Assembly (NCBI RefSeq): GCF_011074955.1
Contig: NZ_WUQJ01000013.1
Span: 124,001 to 188,000 of the forward strand
Length of the DNA: 64,000 nucleotides
Direction: 5' to 3'
Source: Marinobacter caseinilyticus
GTDB lineage: Bacteria; Pseudomonadota; Gammaproteobacteria; Pseudomonadales; Oleiphilaceae
The translations under genes and the position numbers were made by a program. Below, one piece after another: positions 44,803-54,238 of the stretch; position 1 is the stretch's first letter; every line of letters starts with the position of its first letter. Below the pieces are notes generated by a model. The model ran no database searches. It saw only the letters and a list, made by a program, of their open reading frames with translations, and was not told the origin of the DNA.

Positions 44803-46245
44803 ATGCTGCTCAAAAACGCAGTACAGCTGATTTGCTACCCCAACCGGATCGGCAAGGACCTGAAAGACCTGTACACCGTGGTCGAGAAACATTTGCCCGA
44901 TGCCATCGGTGGGCTGCATATCCTGCCGTTTTTCCCCTCCAACGCCGATGGCGGGTTTTCACCGCTAACCCACAAGGAAGTGGACCCGGACTTTGGCACC
45001 TGGAATGACATCGAAGCCTTCACCGCAAAGTATGATTTATGCGTCGACCTGACCGTCAATCACATTTCCGACGAGTCGCCCGAGTTCAGGGACTTCATCG
45101 CCAACGGTTTTGACTCCGAGTACGCCGATCTGTTCGTGCACGTCGACAAGTTCGGTGACATCTCGCCGGACGACATGGCGAAGATCCATATCCGCAAAGA
45201 GAAAGAACCGTTCCGGGAAGTCACCCTGGCGGATGGCACCAAAACCCGGGTCTGGTGCACCTTCACCGAGCAACAGATTGACCTCAACTACGAATCCGAT
45301 CTGGCCTACACCTTGATGGAAAGCTACATCGGCTTTCTCACCTCGAAAGGCGTTAACCTGCTGCGCCTGGATGCCTTCGGTTACACCACCAAACGTATCG
45401 GAACCAGCTGCTTCCTGGTGGAGCCCGAGGTCTATCAGATCCTCGACTGGGTGAACCAGGTGGCCCTGAAGCATGGCGCCGAGTGTTTGCCGGAAGTCCA
45501 CGATCACACCAGTTATCAGTACGCCATTGGTCGCCGCAACATGCACCCCTATGGTTTTGCGTTACCGCCGCTGCTGCTCTACACGCTGCTGGACGCCAAC
45601 AGTGTGTACCTGAAGAACTGGCTGCGGATGTGTCCGCGCAACATGATCACCGTGCTGGATACCCACGATGGCATCTGCATTCCGGATGTTGAAGGCGTGT
45701 TGCCGGATGAGAAGATCAGAGTCCTGATCGACAACATCGATGCGCGCAGTGCGGACCCGATCATGCGGCGCTCCGCGGCCAACATCCACAGCGTCGGCGC
45801 GATCTACCAACTGACCTGCACCTTCTACGATGCGCTGATGCAGAATGACGACGCCTACATTGCCGCCCGGGCGATACAGTTCTTCACCCCCGGCATTCCA
45901 CAGGTGTACTACGTTGGGCTGTTTGCCGGCTGCAATGACCACGAGCTGATGGAGCAGAGCGGCGAGCTGCGGGATATCAATCGCCACTTTTACAGCATGG
46001 ACGAGGTGGAACAGGAGTTTGAAAAACCGGTCGTGCAACGCTTGCTGGGTCTGATGAAGTTCCGCAGCAATTACCCGGCCTTTGATGGCCATTTTGAACT
46101 GAACTATTCCAACAACTCCAGCGTCGCCATGGCCTGGCGCCATGGGGACTATTACTGCCATTTGTTTGTCGACCTGAACTTCAAGACGGTTAAAATTGAC
46201 TACGTCGACGTGGCCACCGGCAAGACCGAAAGCCTTCCCTGTTAA
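44803..46245 (+). CDS. GH13_18 phosphorylase, probably glucosylglycerol phosphorylase
   Basis: A sucrose-phosphorylase-like GH13 protein of 480 residues. LRLDAFGYTTK carries the nucleophile (Asp near 190), CLPEVHDH the acid/base (Glu near 231), and VLDTHDG the third carboxylate. The N-terminal LLKNAVQLICYPNRIGKDL and GGFSPLTHKEVDP loops are typical. In Marinobacter adhaerens a related enzyme cleaves 2-O-alpha-glucosylglycerol with phosphate. Placement directly after the synthase, with CAGGAG as ribosome site and a 67-base gap, fits breakdown of the same osmolyte. Confidence 0.85.
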   Translation: MLLKNAVQLICYPNRIGKDLKDLYTVVEKHLPDAIGGLHILPFFPSNADGGFSPLTHKEVDPDFGTWNDIEAFTAKYDLCVDLTVNHISDESPEFRDFIANGFDSEYADLFVHVDKFGDISPDDMAKIHIRKEKEPFREVTLADGTKTRVWCTFTEQQIDLNYESDLAYTLMESYIGFLTSKGVNLLRLDAFGYTTKRIGTSCFLVEPEVYQILDWVNQVALKHGAECLPEVHDHTSYQYAIGRRNMHPYGFALPPLLLYTLLDANSVYLKNWLRMCPRNMITVLDTHDGICIPDVEGVLPDEKIRVLIDNIDARSADPIMRRSAANIHSVGAIYQLTCTFYDALMQNDDAYIAARAIQFFTPGIPQVYYVGLFAGCNDHELMEQSGELRDINRHFYSMDEVEQEFEKPVVQRLLGLMKFRSNYPAFDGHFELNYSNNSSVAMAWRHGDYYCHLFVDLNFKTVKIDYVDVATGKTESLPC

Positions 46246-46254
46246 ACCTGACGT

Positions 46255-46294
46255 CTGAGCACACCCGCCAAACCTGTCCGGCGGGTGTGCTCAG
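46255..46294. terminator. Perfect 15-bp inverted repeat after the phosphorylase gene
   Basis: CTGAGCACACCCGCC at 46255-46269 pairs exactly with 46280-46294 around a 10-base loop. It closes the osmolyte genes, nine bases after the stop. No T-run. Confidence 0.65.
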
Positions 46295-46347
46295 CGGGAT
46301 GTCGAACCGGGTGTCAAAAAAGCGTCTGGTTCGCTGACCGGTCACCG

Positions 46348-46731
46348 CTATTCGCTCCAGAAATTCCACCACTTCTTTCGGTTTTCCCGGGATGCCATGC
46401 CTTGCTCTGACCCCTTATCAAGCTCCTTCTGTTCTTGATTCAGCTTCTTTTCTGCCTGCTTCTCTTTGCCCTTTGCCTGCTGCTTTTCACCATACTTTTG
46501 ACTGCTGCTGGCCTTCTCTGACTGTTTCTGCTTTTGCTTTTTTACCTCGTCTTCGTCGCGCGCCCTGTATTCATCCTTGTCATCGTCGTCATCCCTGGCC
46601 TGCATCGCGGACTGATGCGCGGCTTTTTGCTCCGCCGAAGACTTGCCGTTCACCGTCCCTTCGTTTTTTGCTGCGAGCACCGGTGATGCCAGAGCAACGC
46701 TCAGCAGTACTGCGAATATTCGTATTTTCAT
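46348..46731 (-). CDS. Exported highly charged protein
   Basis: The start at 46731 (MKIRIFAVLL) has GAGGG upstream; a signal peptide ends near VLAA. The mature part is almost entirely Lys, Gln, Glu and Asp (RDDDDDKDEYRARDEDE, KKQKQKQSEKASSS), low in complexity and probably disordered or helical, ending KWWNFWSE. Function unknown; periplasmic location expected. Confidence 0.7.
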   Translation of the reverse strand: MKIRIFAVLLSVALASPVLAAKNEGTVNGKSSAEQKAAHQSAMQARDDDDDKDEYRARDEDEVKKQKQKQSEKASSSQKYGEKQQAKGKEKQAEKKLNQEQKELDKGSEQGMASRENRKKWWNFWSE

Positions 46732-46942
46732 TGGTAACCCTCTGCTTTGTCTTTCAATGGAATGAACGCGTCGCACGCGGCGCAAAGACGGTCGTGCCCT
46801 ACCCACGGAATGGACCGGGACCGATTTTTAGTGCTCAGCTGGCGCTCTGCCCCGAACCCAGTCGAGGTTTGATCCAAGCACGGTTTAAGGCACGGTTCAA
46901 AGCACTATTTAAATCAACTCTTTCAATAATGTATACCCTGAA

Positions 46943-47146
46943 TCAACTGCCTCGCTTCCGGCGCTCGGTGACGAGTTCCCCGGCAATTCCCCAGTTATCG
47001 GTTTCAACTTCATCAATCACAACCACCGTTGTGGCGGGGTTCTTGTTTAAAACGCGCTGAAGCAGTTCCGTTGCACCGGCCACCAATTCCGCTTTCTGCG
47101 CTTTCGTGACGCCTTCGTTGGTGATTTTAATGTTCACATAGGGCAT
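46943..47146 (-). CDS. 4-Oxalocrotonate tautomerase-family protein
   Basis: A 67-residue protein with the catalytic Pro directly after Met (MPYVNIKI), a central helix and VVVIDEVETDNWGIAGEL, the full set for the tautomerase superfamily. Substrate unknown. GGAGAATTT precedes the start. It lies near a cupin gene on the same strand. Confidence 0.88.
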   Translation of the reverse strand: MPYVNIKITNEGVTKAQKAELVAGATELLQRVLNKNPATTVVVIDEVETDNWGIAGELVTERRKRGS

Positions 47147-47258
47147 AGGTTAAATTCTCCGAGTCAATGTAACGCCCGCCGTCCAAGGCGCCCAAGGCGC
47201 CGTGAGGCGATAATTCTGGCATCCGGGTGAAGGCCGGGGAAGACCTGACGCTCGGATA

Positions 47259-47588
47259 TTAGTCCACAACAAACAGTTTGGCCCCCTGCTCGGTCGAGGA
47301 CCGATGAAGCTCGGCGTTGTCTGCGACCTGATAGCTCGAGCCGGGAGGGAGCACAAAACAGCGCCCGTCTTTCAGCTCCGTGTGGAGTTCACCTTCCAGA
47401 CACAGCAGGATGTGGCCTTTGGCACACCAATGATCCGCCAGATAGCCGGGGCTGTACTCCACCATACGGACCCGGATATCCCCGAAGGTGCGGGTCTGCC
47501 AATACGCCATCCCCTGTTCCCCGGTGTGTTCGGTCTTCTCTACGTCAGACCAGTCCGTCACCCCAAAGGGTAAATCCTTAATATTCAA
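47259..47588 (-). CDS. DHCW-motif cupin-fold protein
   Basis: A TTG start with AAGGAG well placed. ADHWCAKGHILLCLEGELHTEL and FVLPPGSSYQVADN are the two cupin motifs; the DHCW variant is present as DHWC. Small single-domain cupins of this kind bind a metal or ligand; role unknown. It lies in a run of small enzyme genes, 112 bases from the tautomerase gene. Confidence 0.8.
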   Translation of the reverse strand: MNIKDLPFGVTDWSDVEKTEHTGEQGMAYWQTRTFGDIRVRMVEYSPGYLADHWCAKGHILLCLEGELHTELKDGRCFVLPPGSSYQVADNAELHRSSTEQGAKLFVVD

Positions 47589-47749
47589 ACTGACTCTCCT
47601 TAGGCACGCACTGTCTTATGACCGGACTGGTCAGCGATGTACGGCGACCATCCGTGACCTGTGCCAGCACACTGCCGATGTCGTTGAACCCAACATCATA
47701 CCTGCAACCGAAGGGGTCGGCGCGTCCGTTTTGCGTGCCCGGATTCAGC

Positions 47750-48607
47750 TCACGCTTCAATGCCGAGGCCTTCTGTCAGCACAGGCCCTAGCTGTCGGGC
47801 ATGTGTCATCGGGGCCATGTGGCCCGCTTCGGGGATAATGCGCTGTTCGGCGTCCGGCAAGGCTGAGCACAAAGCGTCGAAAACCGATCGGGCCACCGGA
47901 TGGGTTTGCGCCCCGCATATCAGGTGAAGCGTTCTCAGGCGTTTCAGGGCGGTCAAGTCGGTTTGGCCCGTCAAAATCCATTGCCATTCGCTGGCCACCT
48001 TGGGCATGCGGGCGGACAGGGCAGCGCGCCGGGCTTCCGTCAGGCTTTGCCAGGCCTGCGGCCCATTCCAGAAAGTCACGAACGCCTGCGCCGCACCCCG
48101 GTCCTCGCCTGCCGCAACCAGATCGATTTGTGCGTGACCGAAAGCGGCGATGGTCTGGAATGACCGGTCGGCGCCAGTGTGCGCCAGCACGTCGAAGCAG
48201 ACCGGCTCAATCAGGGTCAGGCTTCGAATCGCTTCAGGCATGGCCAGTGCCGCGGCTATCGCAGTCACACCTCCGTAGGAATGGCCGACGAGGTCTACCG
48301 CCCTACCCGGCGCAATGGCCCTGAGGAATGCGACCAGAACCGGCCCATCGTCTTTTGCAGTCGCCGCGCTGCCATCATGTCGGCCGGTGCCCACATAGCC
48401 GACGAGTGCGGGGGCGAAGATGGGGCGATCAGGTCGGATCTCGGCCAGATCCGCCATCAGTGGACGCCATTGGGCCGGTGACGCCCCGCCCGAGTGAACC
48501 AGAACAAGCGGGGGCTGCGCCCCGCCCATTGCCTGATCGTCGGCCTGGCGCCATGCCTCGTACGACACCGTGAATGTATCGGTCGATAGTGTGTTTATGC
48601 CTGTCAT
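47750..48607 (-). CDS. Alpha/beta hydrolase
   Basis: Nucleophile elbow GHSYGG (Ser near 110), oxyanion region LVHSGGASPAQW near the start and the catalytic His in GHMAPMTH near the end fit an alpha/beta hydrolase. The acid is probably Asp or Glu near LICGAQTHPVA. The substrate is not predictable. GAGGG precedes the start. The next gene, 60 bases upstream, is a DUF2938 membrane protein on the same strand. Confidence 0.85.
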   Translation of the reverse strand: MTGINTLSTDTFTVSYEAWRQADDQAMGGAQPPLVLVHSGGASPAQWRPLMADLAEIRPDRPIFAPALVGYVGTGRHDGSAATAKDDGPVLVAFLRAIAPGRAVDLVGHSYGGVTAIAAALAMPEAIRSLTLIEPVCFDVLAHTGADRSFQTIAAFGHAQIDLVAAGEDRGAAQAFVTFWNGPQAWQSLTEARRAALSARMPKVASEWQWILTGQTDLTALKRLRTLHLICGAQTHPVARSVFDALCSALPDAEQRIIPEAGHMAPMTHARQLGPVLTEGLGIEA

Positions 48608-48667
48608 CTTTGATGCCCTCGCGGTCCGGGACGAGACCGGTTGCAGCGACCGCCAGCAGCGGCACGG

Positions 48668-49144
48668 CTACACCCCCAACACACGCAGCCCGATGTACAA
48701 ACCAAAACCAAAGACCAGGTGCGACGTGGCCGTGACCAGCCGGGCGACGCGACGATTGGGCAGGTTGCGTGCCATCACTCCCGCCCCCATCGCCGGTTGC
48801 ATCACCAGCCAGGGTGCCGCAAGCGTCACAACGCCAAAGCCCAGAGCGCTCGCCAGGGTCGGACGATCCCATGCCCCCAGTTGCAGGATCACGGCGTAAA
48901 GTGCCGCATAGGCGATACCGATGACGTAATGGAACGTCCAGCCGATGGCCAGCTCGCCCGAGACCGGGCTCGCCGTGGCGATTGAGCGGTGGATGAACAC
49001 CCCTCGCGGCATCCAGCCAACCCACCGGCCGATCATCCGCCAGTTGGCGGCAGGCAAGCCCAGTGTCCGGCGCAGCGTCTGCTGCCAAAGGTCCGTGGCG
49101 GCAGTCGCCACGGCCCCCGTGAACGCGATCTCGAAGGGTGTCAT
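48668..49144 (-). CDS. DUF2938-family membrane protein
   Basis: About four hydrophobic segments, an N-terminal FTGAVATAATDLWQQTLRR, WMPRGVFIH and PAMGAGVMARNLPNRRVAR fit DUF2938. No biochemical role known. AGGGAGG precedes the start. Confidence 0.78.
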   Translation of the reverse strand: MTPFEIAFTGAVATAATDLWQQTLRRTLGLPAANWRMIGRWVGWMPRGVFIHRSIATASPVSGELAIGWTFHYVIGIAYAALYAVILQLGAWDRPTLASALGFGVVTLAAPWLVMQPAMGAGVMARNLPNRRVARLVTATSHLVFGFGLYIGLRVLGV

Positions 49145-49249
49145 CCGGTCGTCCTCCCTGTCTGTATTTTAGTCCCCTCGTCCTTTTAATTTTAGTTCCC
49201 TCGTCCCGCTGCCGTCGTTTTCCGCGGTCCCTGCGTTAACGCCCCACCC

Positions 49250-50431
49250 TTACAACCGGGCTTCCAGGATGAGGTTGAACGGTGTCTCAGTTGCCCGACG
49301 GAACCGGGTGAAACCGGCTTTACGGAATACGTCTGCCAGCCGGGCTTCGCCGGCCTGAGCCCCCAATACCGTGTGGCCGCCCTCAGAAATCGCATGGGCG
49401 CAGCACAAGGTGGTCGACGCGGCGTAGTAGAGACGCGCCACTGGCGAGACGTTATCTTCAACCCGGTCATTCGCGAACGGCTCGACCAGCATCACCGTGC
49501 CATCGGGCGCAATGGTCTGGGCCGCGTAGCGTGCGGCCGCCGTCGGGTCACCCATATCGTGCAGGCAGTCGAAGAAGCAGATCAGGTCATAGCCGGTACC
49601 GGAATAGTCGGTTGCACTGGCCGCCTCAAAGCGGACACGATCACCAAACCCGGCACCACGGGCGATGGTGCGTGCCTCGCGAATGGAGCCGGCGTGGGTA
49701 TCGAAACCGCTGAAGCGTGAGTTAGGGAATGCTTCCGCCATCAAAACGGTTGAATGGCCGTGGCCGCAACCGATATCCGCCACCAAGGCACCGTGCGCCA
49801 GCTTTTCGATGACGCCGTCCAGGGCCGGCAACCACTCCGCAACCAGGCTGCCGCGATAGGCATTGCGATAGAACGCAGCCACACCACAATAGAGCCGGCC
49901 GTCATGGTCGCCCCAGGGCACGCCCTTACCGGTGCGGAACGTCTCGACGGCTTTGTCTTCGTCAAACCACATCGAGGCGGGAACCGCCCAGGCGTTGGGG
50001 ATAAAAACCGGGCTGTCCTCGTTCGCCAGCACGAAGGCCTGCTCCGGGGTCAGCTCGTATGTATCGCTGATCGCGTGGTAATCAACGTAAGCGCCGGCGA
50101 CCTGGGCCCCTAGCCATTCCCGTACGTAGCGCTCGGCACAGCCCGCACGGGCTGCCACCTCGCCCGAGGTCAGCGGGCCCGCGCCAGCCATGGCCTTGTA
50201 AAGGCCGAGCCGGTTGCCGATGCTCACCATCACACCGCCGTAGCCGGCGGACAGATCGCTGATGGCCCGGGTGACGAACGTGTCGAGTTTCGCGGCGTCG
50301 AGGGTACCCGGTTCACCGCCGTTTACAGTTTGTGTGTCTGTCGTCGTTTCTGTTGTGTTCTCAGTTGTGCTCTCAGTTGTGTTCTCAGTTGTGTTCTCGT
50401 TTGTGCTCTTTGTTTCGATATCAGTTGTCAT
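49250..50431 (-). CDS. Class I SAM-dependent methyltransferase with N-terminal winged helix
   Basis: A start at 50431 (MTTDIET) is favoured by GGGAG nine bases upstream; an ATG three codons earlier lies too close. Residues 5-38 are a Thr/Glu/Asn repeat. A winged-helix region (SIGNRLGLYKAMAG, CAERYVREW) precedes a Rossmann domain with VADIGCGHGHSTVLMAEAF (SAM site), SGFDTHAGSI and FFDCLHDMGDP. This layout is that of Rv2258c-like O- or N-methyltransferases. It is divergent from the GlxA-type regulator gene. Confidence 0.87.
   Translation of the reverse strand: MTTDIETKSTNENTTENTTESTTENTTETTTDTQTVNGGEPGTLDAAKLDTFVTRAISDLSAGYGGVMVSIGNRLGLYKAMAGAGPLTSGEVAARAGCAERYVREWLGAQVAGAYVDYHAISDTYELTPEQAFVLANEDSPVFIPNAWAVPASMWFDEDKAVETFRTGKGVPWGDHDGRLYCGVAAFYRNAYRGSLVAEWLPALDGVIEKLAHGALVADIGCGHGHSTVLMAEAFPNSRFSGFDTHAGSIREARTIARGAGFGDRVRFEAASATDYSGTGYDLICFFDCLHDMGDPTAAARYAAQTIAPDGTVMLVEPFANDRVEDNVSPVARLYYAASTTLCCAHAISEGGHTVLGAQAGEARLADVFRKAGFTRFRRATETPFNLILEARL
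50329..50415. repeat. In-gene short tandem repeat
   Basis: TTGTGTTCTCAG and near copies repeat about five times and encode TENTTEN-type units near the methyltransferase N-terminus. It is in frame and may change in length between strains. Confidence 0.6.
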
Positions 50432-50688
50432 GGCCGTCATCTCCCTTCATCAGTTGGTATCAGCCGGTTGTCAGTCGGTCAGTTTCTCGTTGCCGGTCGG
50501 CAGTCAGCTGATGGTCAGTGGACTCACAAGGACGCCCTTGTCAGCGAGTTCAGAATGACAAAAGCCGCGACGCGGCAGCAGTGCGGGACGGTCCAAAACA
50601 GGTTCGTTTGTGCCAGTGTCGCTGGCAATTGCGGGCTCCGGGGCGCAGCGGTATTCTGATCATTCCTTGACCGCACGGAACGCAGGCG

Positions 50689-51744
50689 ATGACCACCGCC
50701 ACTCCTCCCGGGACACGACCGCTCCACGTCAGCCTGATCGCCATTTCAGATGCGGCGATTTCAACGCTCAGCGGTATCTTTGACGTGATGAATGCCTTCA
50801 AATTCCTGCCCGGGGCGGCACCAGAGAGCCCTCCTCCCTTTGAGATCGAAATTGTCGGGCTCGAAACCGGGCCCCTGGAACTGGCCAGCGGCCTGCCGGT
50901 CACCGTGCAGCGCTCCATCGACAGTCTGACGACGACCGACATCATCATCGTGCCCTCCGTCCTGCTGCCACCGGCGGGCTGGGAAAAGCATCGCTATCCC
51001 GCACTGACGGACTGGTTTACGGCCATGCACGGACGCGGGGCGTTACTCTGCTCGGCCTGCTCGGGCCTCTTCCTGCTGGCCGAAACCGGGCTCTTCGATG
51101 GCATGGATTCGACCGTTCACTACGGGTTTGCGCGACCGTTCGCAGAGGCGTATCCGGCCGTGCCTATCCATCCCGAACAGGTGCTGGTGGTTTCCGGCCG
51201 ACACGAGGAACTGATCAGTTCCGGCGCTTCAATGACCTGGCACGACCTCGTGCTCTACCTGATTGGGCGCTATGTTGGTGTCTCCGCCTCGCTGGAGGTC
51301 GCACGCTTCTTTGCGCTGCAATGGCACCAGGACGGGCTGACACCCTATGTGGTGTTTGAAGGCCGCATGGATCACGGAGACACGGCGATACGAACCGCGC
51401 AGGAATGGTTAAGTGGGCATTTCTCCGTCGCCGGCCCCGTTGAGGAAATGATCAAGCGTGCCGGCCTGGCGGAGCGCACCTTCAAGCGCCGTTTCACCCG
51501 TGCCACAGGGCTTGCGCCCATTGCCTATGTCCAGCGGCTGCGGGTGGAGGACGCCAAGCGACGGCTGGAGCGAACCGAAGCCTCGGTCGACGACATCAGT
51601 TGGCAAGTCGGTTATGAAGACCCGGCGTTTTTTCGGCGCCTGTTCAAACGCACCACCGGTCTCGCGCCCGGGGCGTACCGGCGCCGGTTTCAGATCCCTG
51701 ATTTTGTCCGGACCCCGCTGGGGCGGGCAGACAAGACGCGGTAG
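50689..51744 (+). CDS. GlxA-family AraC-type transcriptional regulator
   Basis: The N-terminal 200 residues are a DJ-1/PfpI-like domain, with LCSACSGLFLLAETGLFDG at the nucleophile-elbow position. The C-terminal 100 residues are an AraC helix-turn-helix pair (IKRAGLAERTFKRRFTRATG, SVDDISWQVGYEDPAFFRRLFKRTTG). Members respond to small metabolites. It faces the methyltransferase gene and precedes the dioxygenase gene on its own strand, both possible targets. Confidence 0.9.
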   Translation: MTTATPPGTRPLHVSLIAISDAAISTLSGIFDVMNAFKFLPGAAPESPPPFEIEIVGLETGPLELASGLPVTVQRSIDSLTTTDIIIVPSVLLPPAGWEKHRYPALTDWFTAMHGRGALLCSACSGLFLLAETGLFDGMDSTVHYGFARPFAEAYPAVPIHPEQVLVVSGRHEELISSGASMTWHDLVLYLIGRYVGVSASLEVARFFALQWHQDGLTPYVVFEGRMDHGDTAIRTAQEWLSGHFSVAGPVEEMIKRAGLAERTFKRRFTRATGLAPIAYVQRLRVEDAKRRLERTEASVDDISWQVGYEDPAFFRRLFKRTTGLAPGAYRRRFQIPDFVRTPLGRADKTR

Positions 51745-51884
51745 CCGGGGCAAAAGGCAGAACCAGACCCCGGTGTATCAGACCCGGAATCACACAGCGC
51801 TGATCGTGGAGGCAGGGTGGGGTTGTCACTCACATTCACTGCGTTAAGCTGTCTATAAATTAGCCAGCAAGGTACCTCACCACT

Positions 51885-52961
51885 ATGGGACAAGCACCGG
51901 AAACATCCAGCCGCAGGCTACCGACCATACCGCCCCTGGATCCTCAACGCGTTTCGTTGATTGAGCAGGCGGGGTTGACGGTCAAACAACTGGACCCTCT
52001 TGGCGTTGAGATATATGGCGCGGACGTTCGCACCAAGTTTTCCGAGCCTCTGATCGAAGCGCTGGAAGCGGAAATGGCGAATCGGGGCTTCATCGTCTTT
52101 AAACATCAAACGGATCTCTCCCCGGATGAGCTGATCGCCGCCAGCAAATGGTGGGGCGCTCGCGAAATCCACTCTACCCACGGCATCCATCCGGCGACAC
52201 CTGGCAGGAACCGGCACATCTTTCGCTGCTCCAATGACCAGCGCCATGGGATTCTGGGGGTGGGCCCCCAGTGGCATAATGACGGCAGTTTCGAGGCCGC
52301 CACGTTTTCCCATTCCGCCTATTATATGGCCCGGGCGCCGGAGCAAGGGGGCGGCACCCACTTCGCCCATCAGGGCGCCGCTTTTGATGCGCTGCCGAAG
52401 GAAAAGCAGGCCTTCTGGCAACGCCTCGTGTCGGTCAATTCAGCGTCCAGCGTGACGCACCCTGTCGTCCACACGCACCCTATTTCCGGACGCAAAAGCG
52501 TGTGGCTGCATCTGGGCATGACCGGAGCCGTGCTTGAGCGGCTGCCGGAGGACGGCCTGTCCATCGATGAACTGCAGAAGGCTCCGGCCACCGCCGACCA
52601 ATTTCGTTTGCTGGACGAAGACGACATGAAGGCGTTGTTCAACGACTACAACGACCTGATGAACGAGTCGTTCGATCAGGGCTACGGGATACGTTATCAC
52701 TATGACAACGGCGACTTACTCTTCATTGATAACTGGGCACTCGCTCACCGGGCATCGCCTGAAGCGCACCTGCCGGCCCATCAGCAAGGCCTGAGGATCA
52801 TGGACCGTGTCACGATCAAGGCACGACAGGACCTGGCGCCTCACTTTGGCTTGCCACAGTATATTAATGTGTCCGGGCCCAACCCCTTCAACAGCGATGG
52901 CGTTTGGCAGGCCGGTGGCGTCGGGTTTCGATGGAAAGATGACATCCCCATGCAAAACTGA
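51885..52961 (+). CDS. TauD/TfdA-family Fe(II)/2-oxoglutarate dioxygenase
   Basis: Iron ligands H131-x-D133 (QWHNDGSF) and a distal His near 288 (NWALAHRAS) are present, with GFIVFKHQTDLSPDEL in the N-terminal half and GQ-like GLRIMDRV near the 2-oxoglutarate Arg. Substrates in the family range from taurine to aryloxyalkanoates. It is 140 bases after the GlxA-type regulator. Confidence 0.88.
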   Translation: MGQAPETSSRRLPTIPPLDPQRVSLIEQAGLTVKQLDPLGVEIYGADVRTKFSEPLIEALEAEMANRGFIVFKHQTDLSPDELIAASKWWGAREIHSTHGIHPATPGRNRHIFRCSNDQRHGILGVGPQWHNDGSFEAATFSHSAYYMARAPEQGGGTHFAHQGAAFDALPKEKQAFWQRLVSVNSASSVTHPVVHTHPISGRKSVWLHLGMTGAVLERLPEDGLSIDELQKAPATADQFRLLDEDDMKALFNDYNDLMNESFDQGYGIRYHYDNGDLLFIDNWALAHRASPEAHLPAHQQGLRIMDRVTIKARQDLAPHFGLPQYINVSGPNPFNSDGVWQAGGVGFRWKDDIPMQN

Positions 52962-52980
52962 TCGACGCCTGGCCGCAAAC

Positions 52981-53030
52981 CGGGGTCGGGGCCTTCTTTT
53001 CGCCTGAGCAGATGGCAAGACCCGACCCCG
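52981..53030. terminator. Possible bidirectional terminator
   Basis: CGGGGTCGGG and CCCGACCCCG are exact complements, 30 bases apart, between the convergent dioxygenase and ADP-ribosylglycohydrolase genes. The long loop makes it weak. Confidence 0.4.
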
Positions 53031-53038
53031 TCATGATC

Positions 53039-54238
53039 TTACCGGGCTTGCGACCTGGCTGACGACTCCAGGTTCACCATCGCCTCAAACCCAGCGAAGA
53101 TTCTCGGCGCATCGGTTACCCGTGCCAGCCAACTCAGGGGAATACCTCGTTCCCCACCAACCCCGTACAGGGCCGCCATGGCAGGCCCGATGATCGAGGC
53201 CCGCCCGCAGGAATCGCCCCCACAATGGATGTTGGCGCGAACGGCTTCGGTAAAGCTGCGGGCGTGGCTGAGTACATGAAAAATCACCGGCATGGCCTCG
53301 TGCAGGTAACAGGTGCGGCCATAGGCATCGCCAGCGCCCGGGCCATCCAGCGCGGTGCCTGAGCAGGCGTTAGTCAGGCTTTTCGGGTCGGGCGCTTCCC
53401 GGGTTGCAGCGTCCAGGGCCTCTGACAGTGAACCGCCCCGGAACAGGCCGTCCAGAAGCGTTGCCGCACACCGGGCCCAGGCGACGGCTTCATCGTTGTG
53501 GTTGGTCACCCGCACAGCCGCTTCGGTCATCGCCATCAACGTCTCGTCGCCGCAATAGCAGGCGACCAGTGGCGCCAGTTTGGAGACCGCGGGCAGTTGC
53601 AGGTCGTCGGCACCGCTCTCCGGCTTCAGTTCGCGGTCGATGGTTTCAGCCAGATGAATGCCGGCGGCCTGAATGTCCGGCTCCTTATACGTGAGGCTAA
53701 TCGCCTTGCGAACCGGGTCGGCGAGTTGATCGCCGGTCAGATGCCGGGTATAAGGCAATACCTTCTGGACGAGCACCCGCTTCTGCTGGTCGGTCAGCAC
53801 GGCCGTGGTGGTCGCCCTGGCGTGCTCAATGGCGGTCTGCTCAATGGTGTTCAGATTGTCCAGGGTTATCCGGGTCGGGTTATCAATGAAGCCCCGCCAT
53901 TGGCCGCCCGGACCAAAGAAGGCCCGGAAACGCCGCTGGTAATCACGGATGTCCAGAGCCCCTGCATTGGCGAGCAGGCTGTCTGAGAGCACCCCGGTGG
54001 CGGCCGCGTAATGGCTGACGTCGCCGGCCAGTTTGCCTTCATGGGCAAAATACCCGAACCCCTTGGTAAAATAGTCGGCCCGGGGCGGCAGGAACTCCGG
54101 TGTTTGGCCTCCCACCTCCAGGATGCGCTCGCTGTCGTACAACCAATGCAACCCAAGGCTGGCAGCGTCCGCAACCCAGCCCCCGGCAAGGGCGCTGACA
54201 AGACGTGAGCGGTGTGCGGATTTCGATTCATGATTCAT
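53039..54238 (-). CDS. ADP-ribosylglycohydrolase-family protein
   Basis: SALAGGWVADAASLGLHWLYD at the N-terminus and ANIHCGGDSCGRASIIGPAMAALYG near the C-terminus are the two metal-binding signatures of ARH-type hydrolases (here GGDSCG replaces the usual GGDxDT). The change of the second motif Asp to Cys may alter metal binding. The fold is nevertheless clear. A CRP-type palindrome lies 180 bases before the start. Confidence 0.83.
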   Translation of the reverse strand: MNHESKSAHRSRLVSALAGGWVADAASLGLHWLYDSERILEVGGQTPEFLPPRADYFTKGFGYFAHEGKLAGDVSHYAAATGVLSDSLLANAGALDIRDYQRRFRAFFGPGGQWRGFIDNPTRITLDNLNTIEQTAIEHARATTTAVLTDQQKRVLVQKVLPYTRHLTGDQLADPVRKAISLTYKEPDIQAAGIHLAETIDRELKPESGADDLQLPAVSKLAPLVACYCGDETLMAMTEAAVRVTNHNDEAVAWARCAATLLDGLFRGGSLSEALDAATREAPDPKSLTNACSGTALDGPGAGDAYGRTCYLHEAMPVIFHVLSHARSFTEAVRANIHCGGDSCGRASIIGPAMAALYGVGGERGIPLSWLARVTDAPRIFAGFEAMVNLESSARSQAR

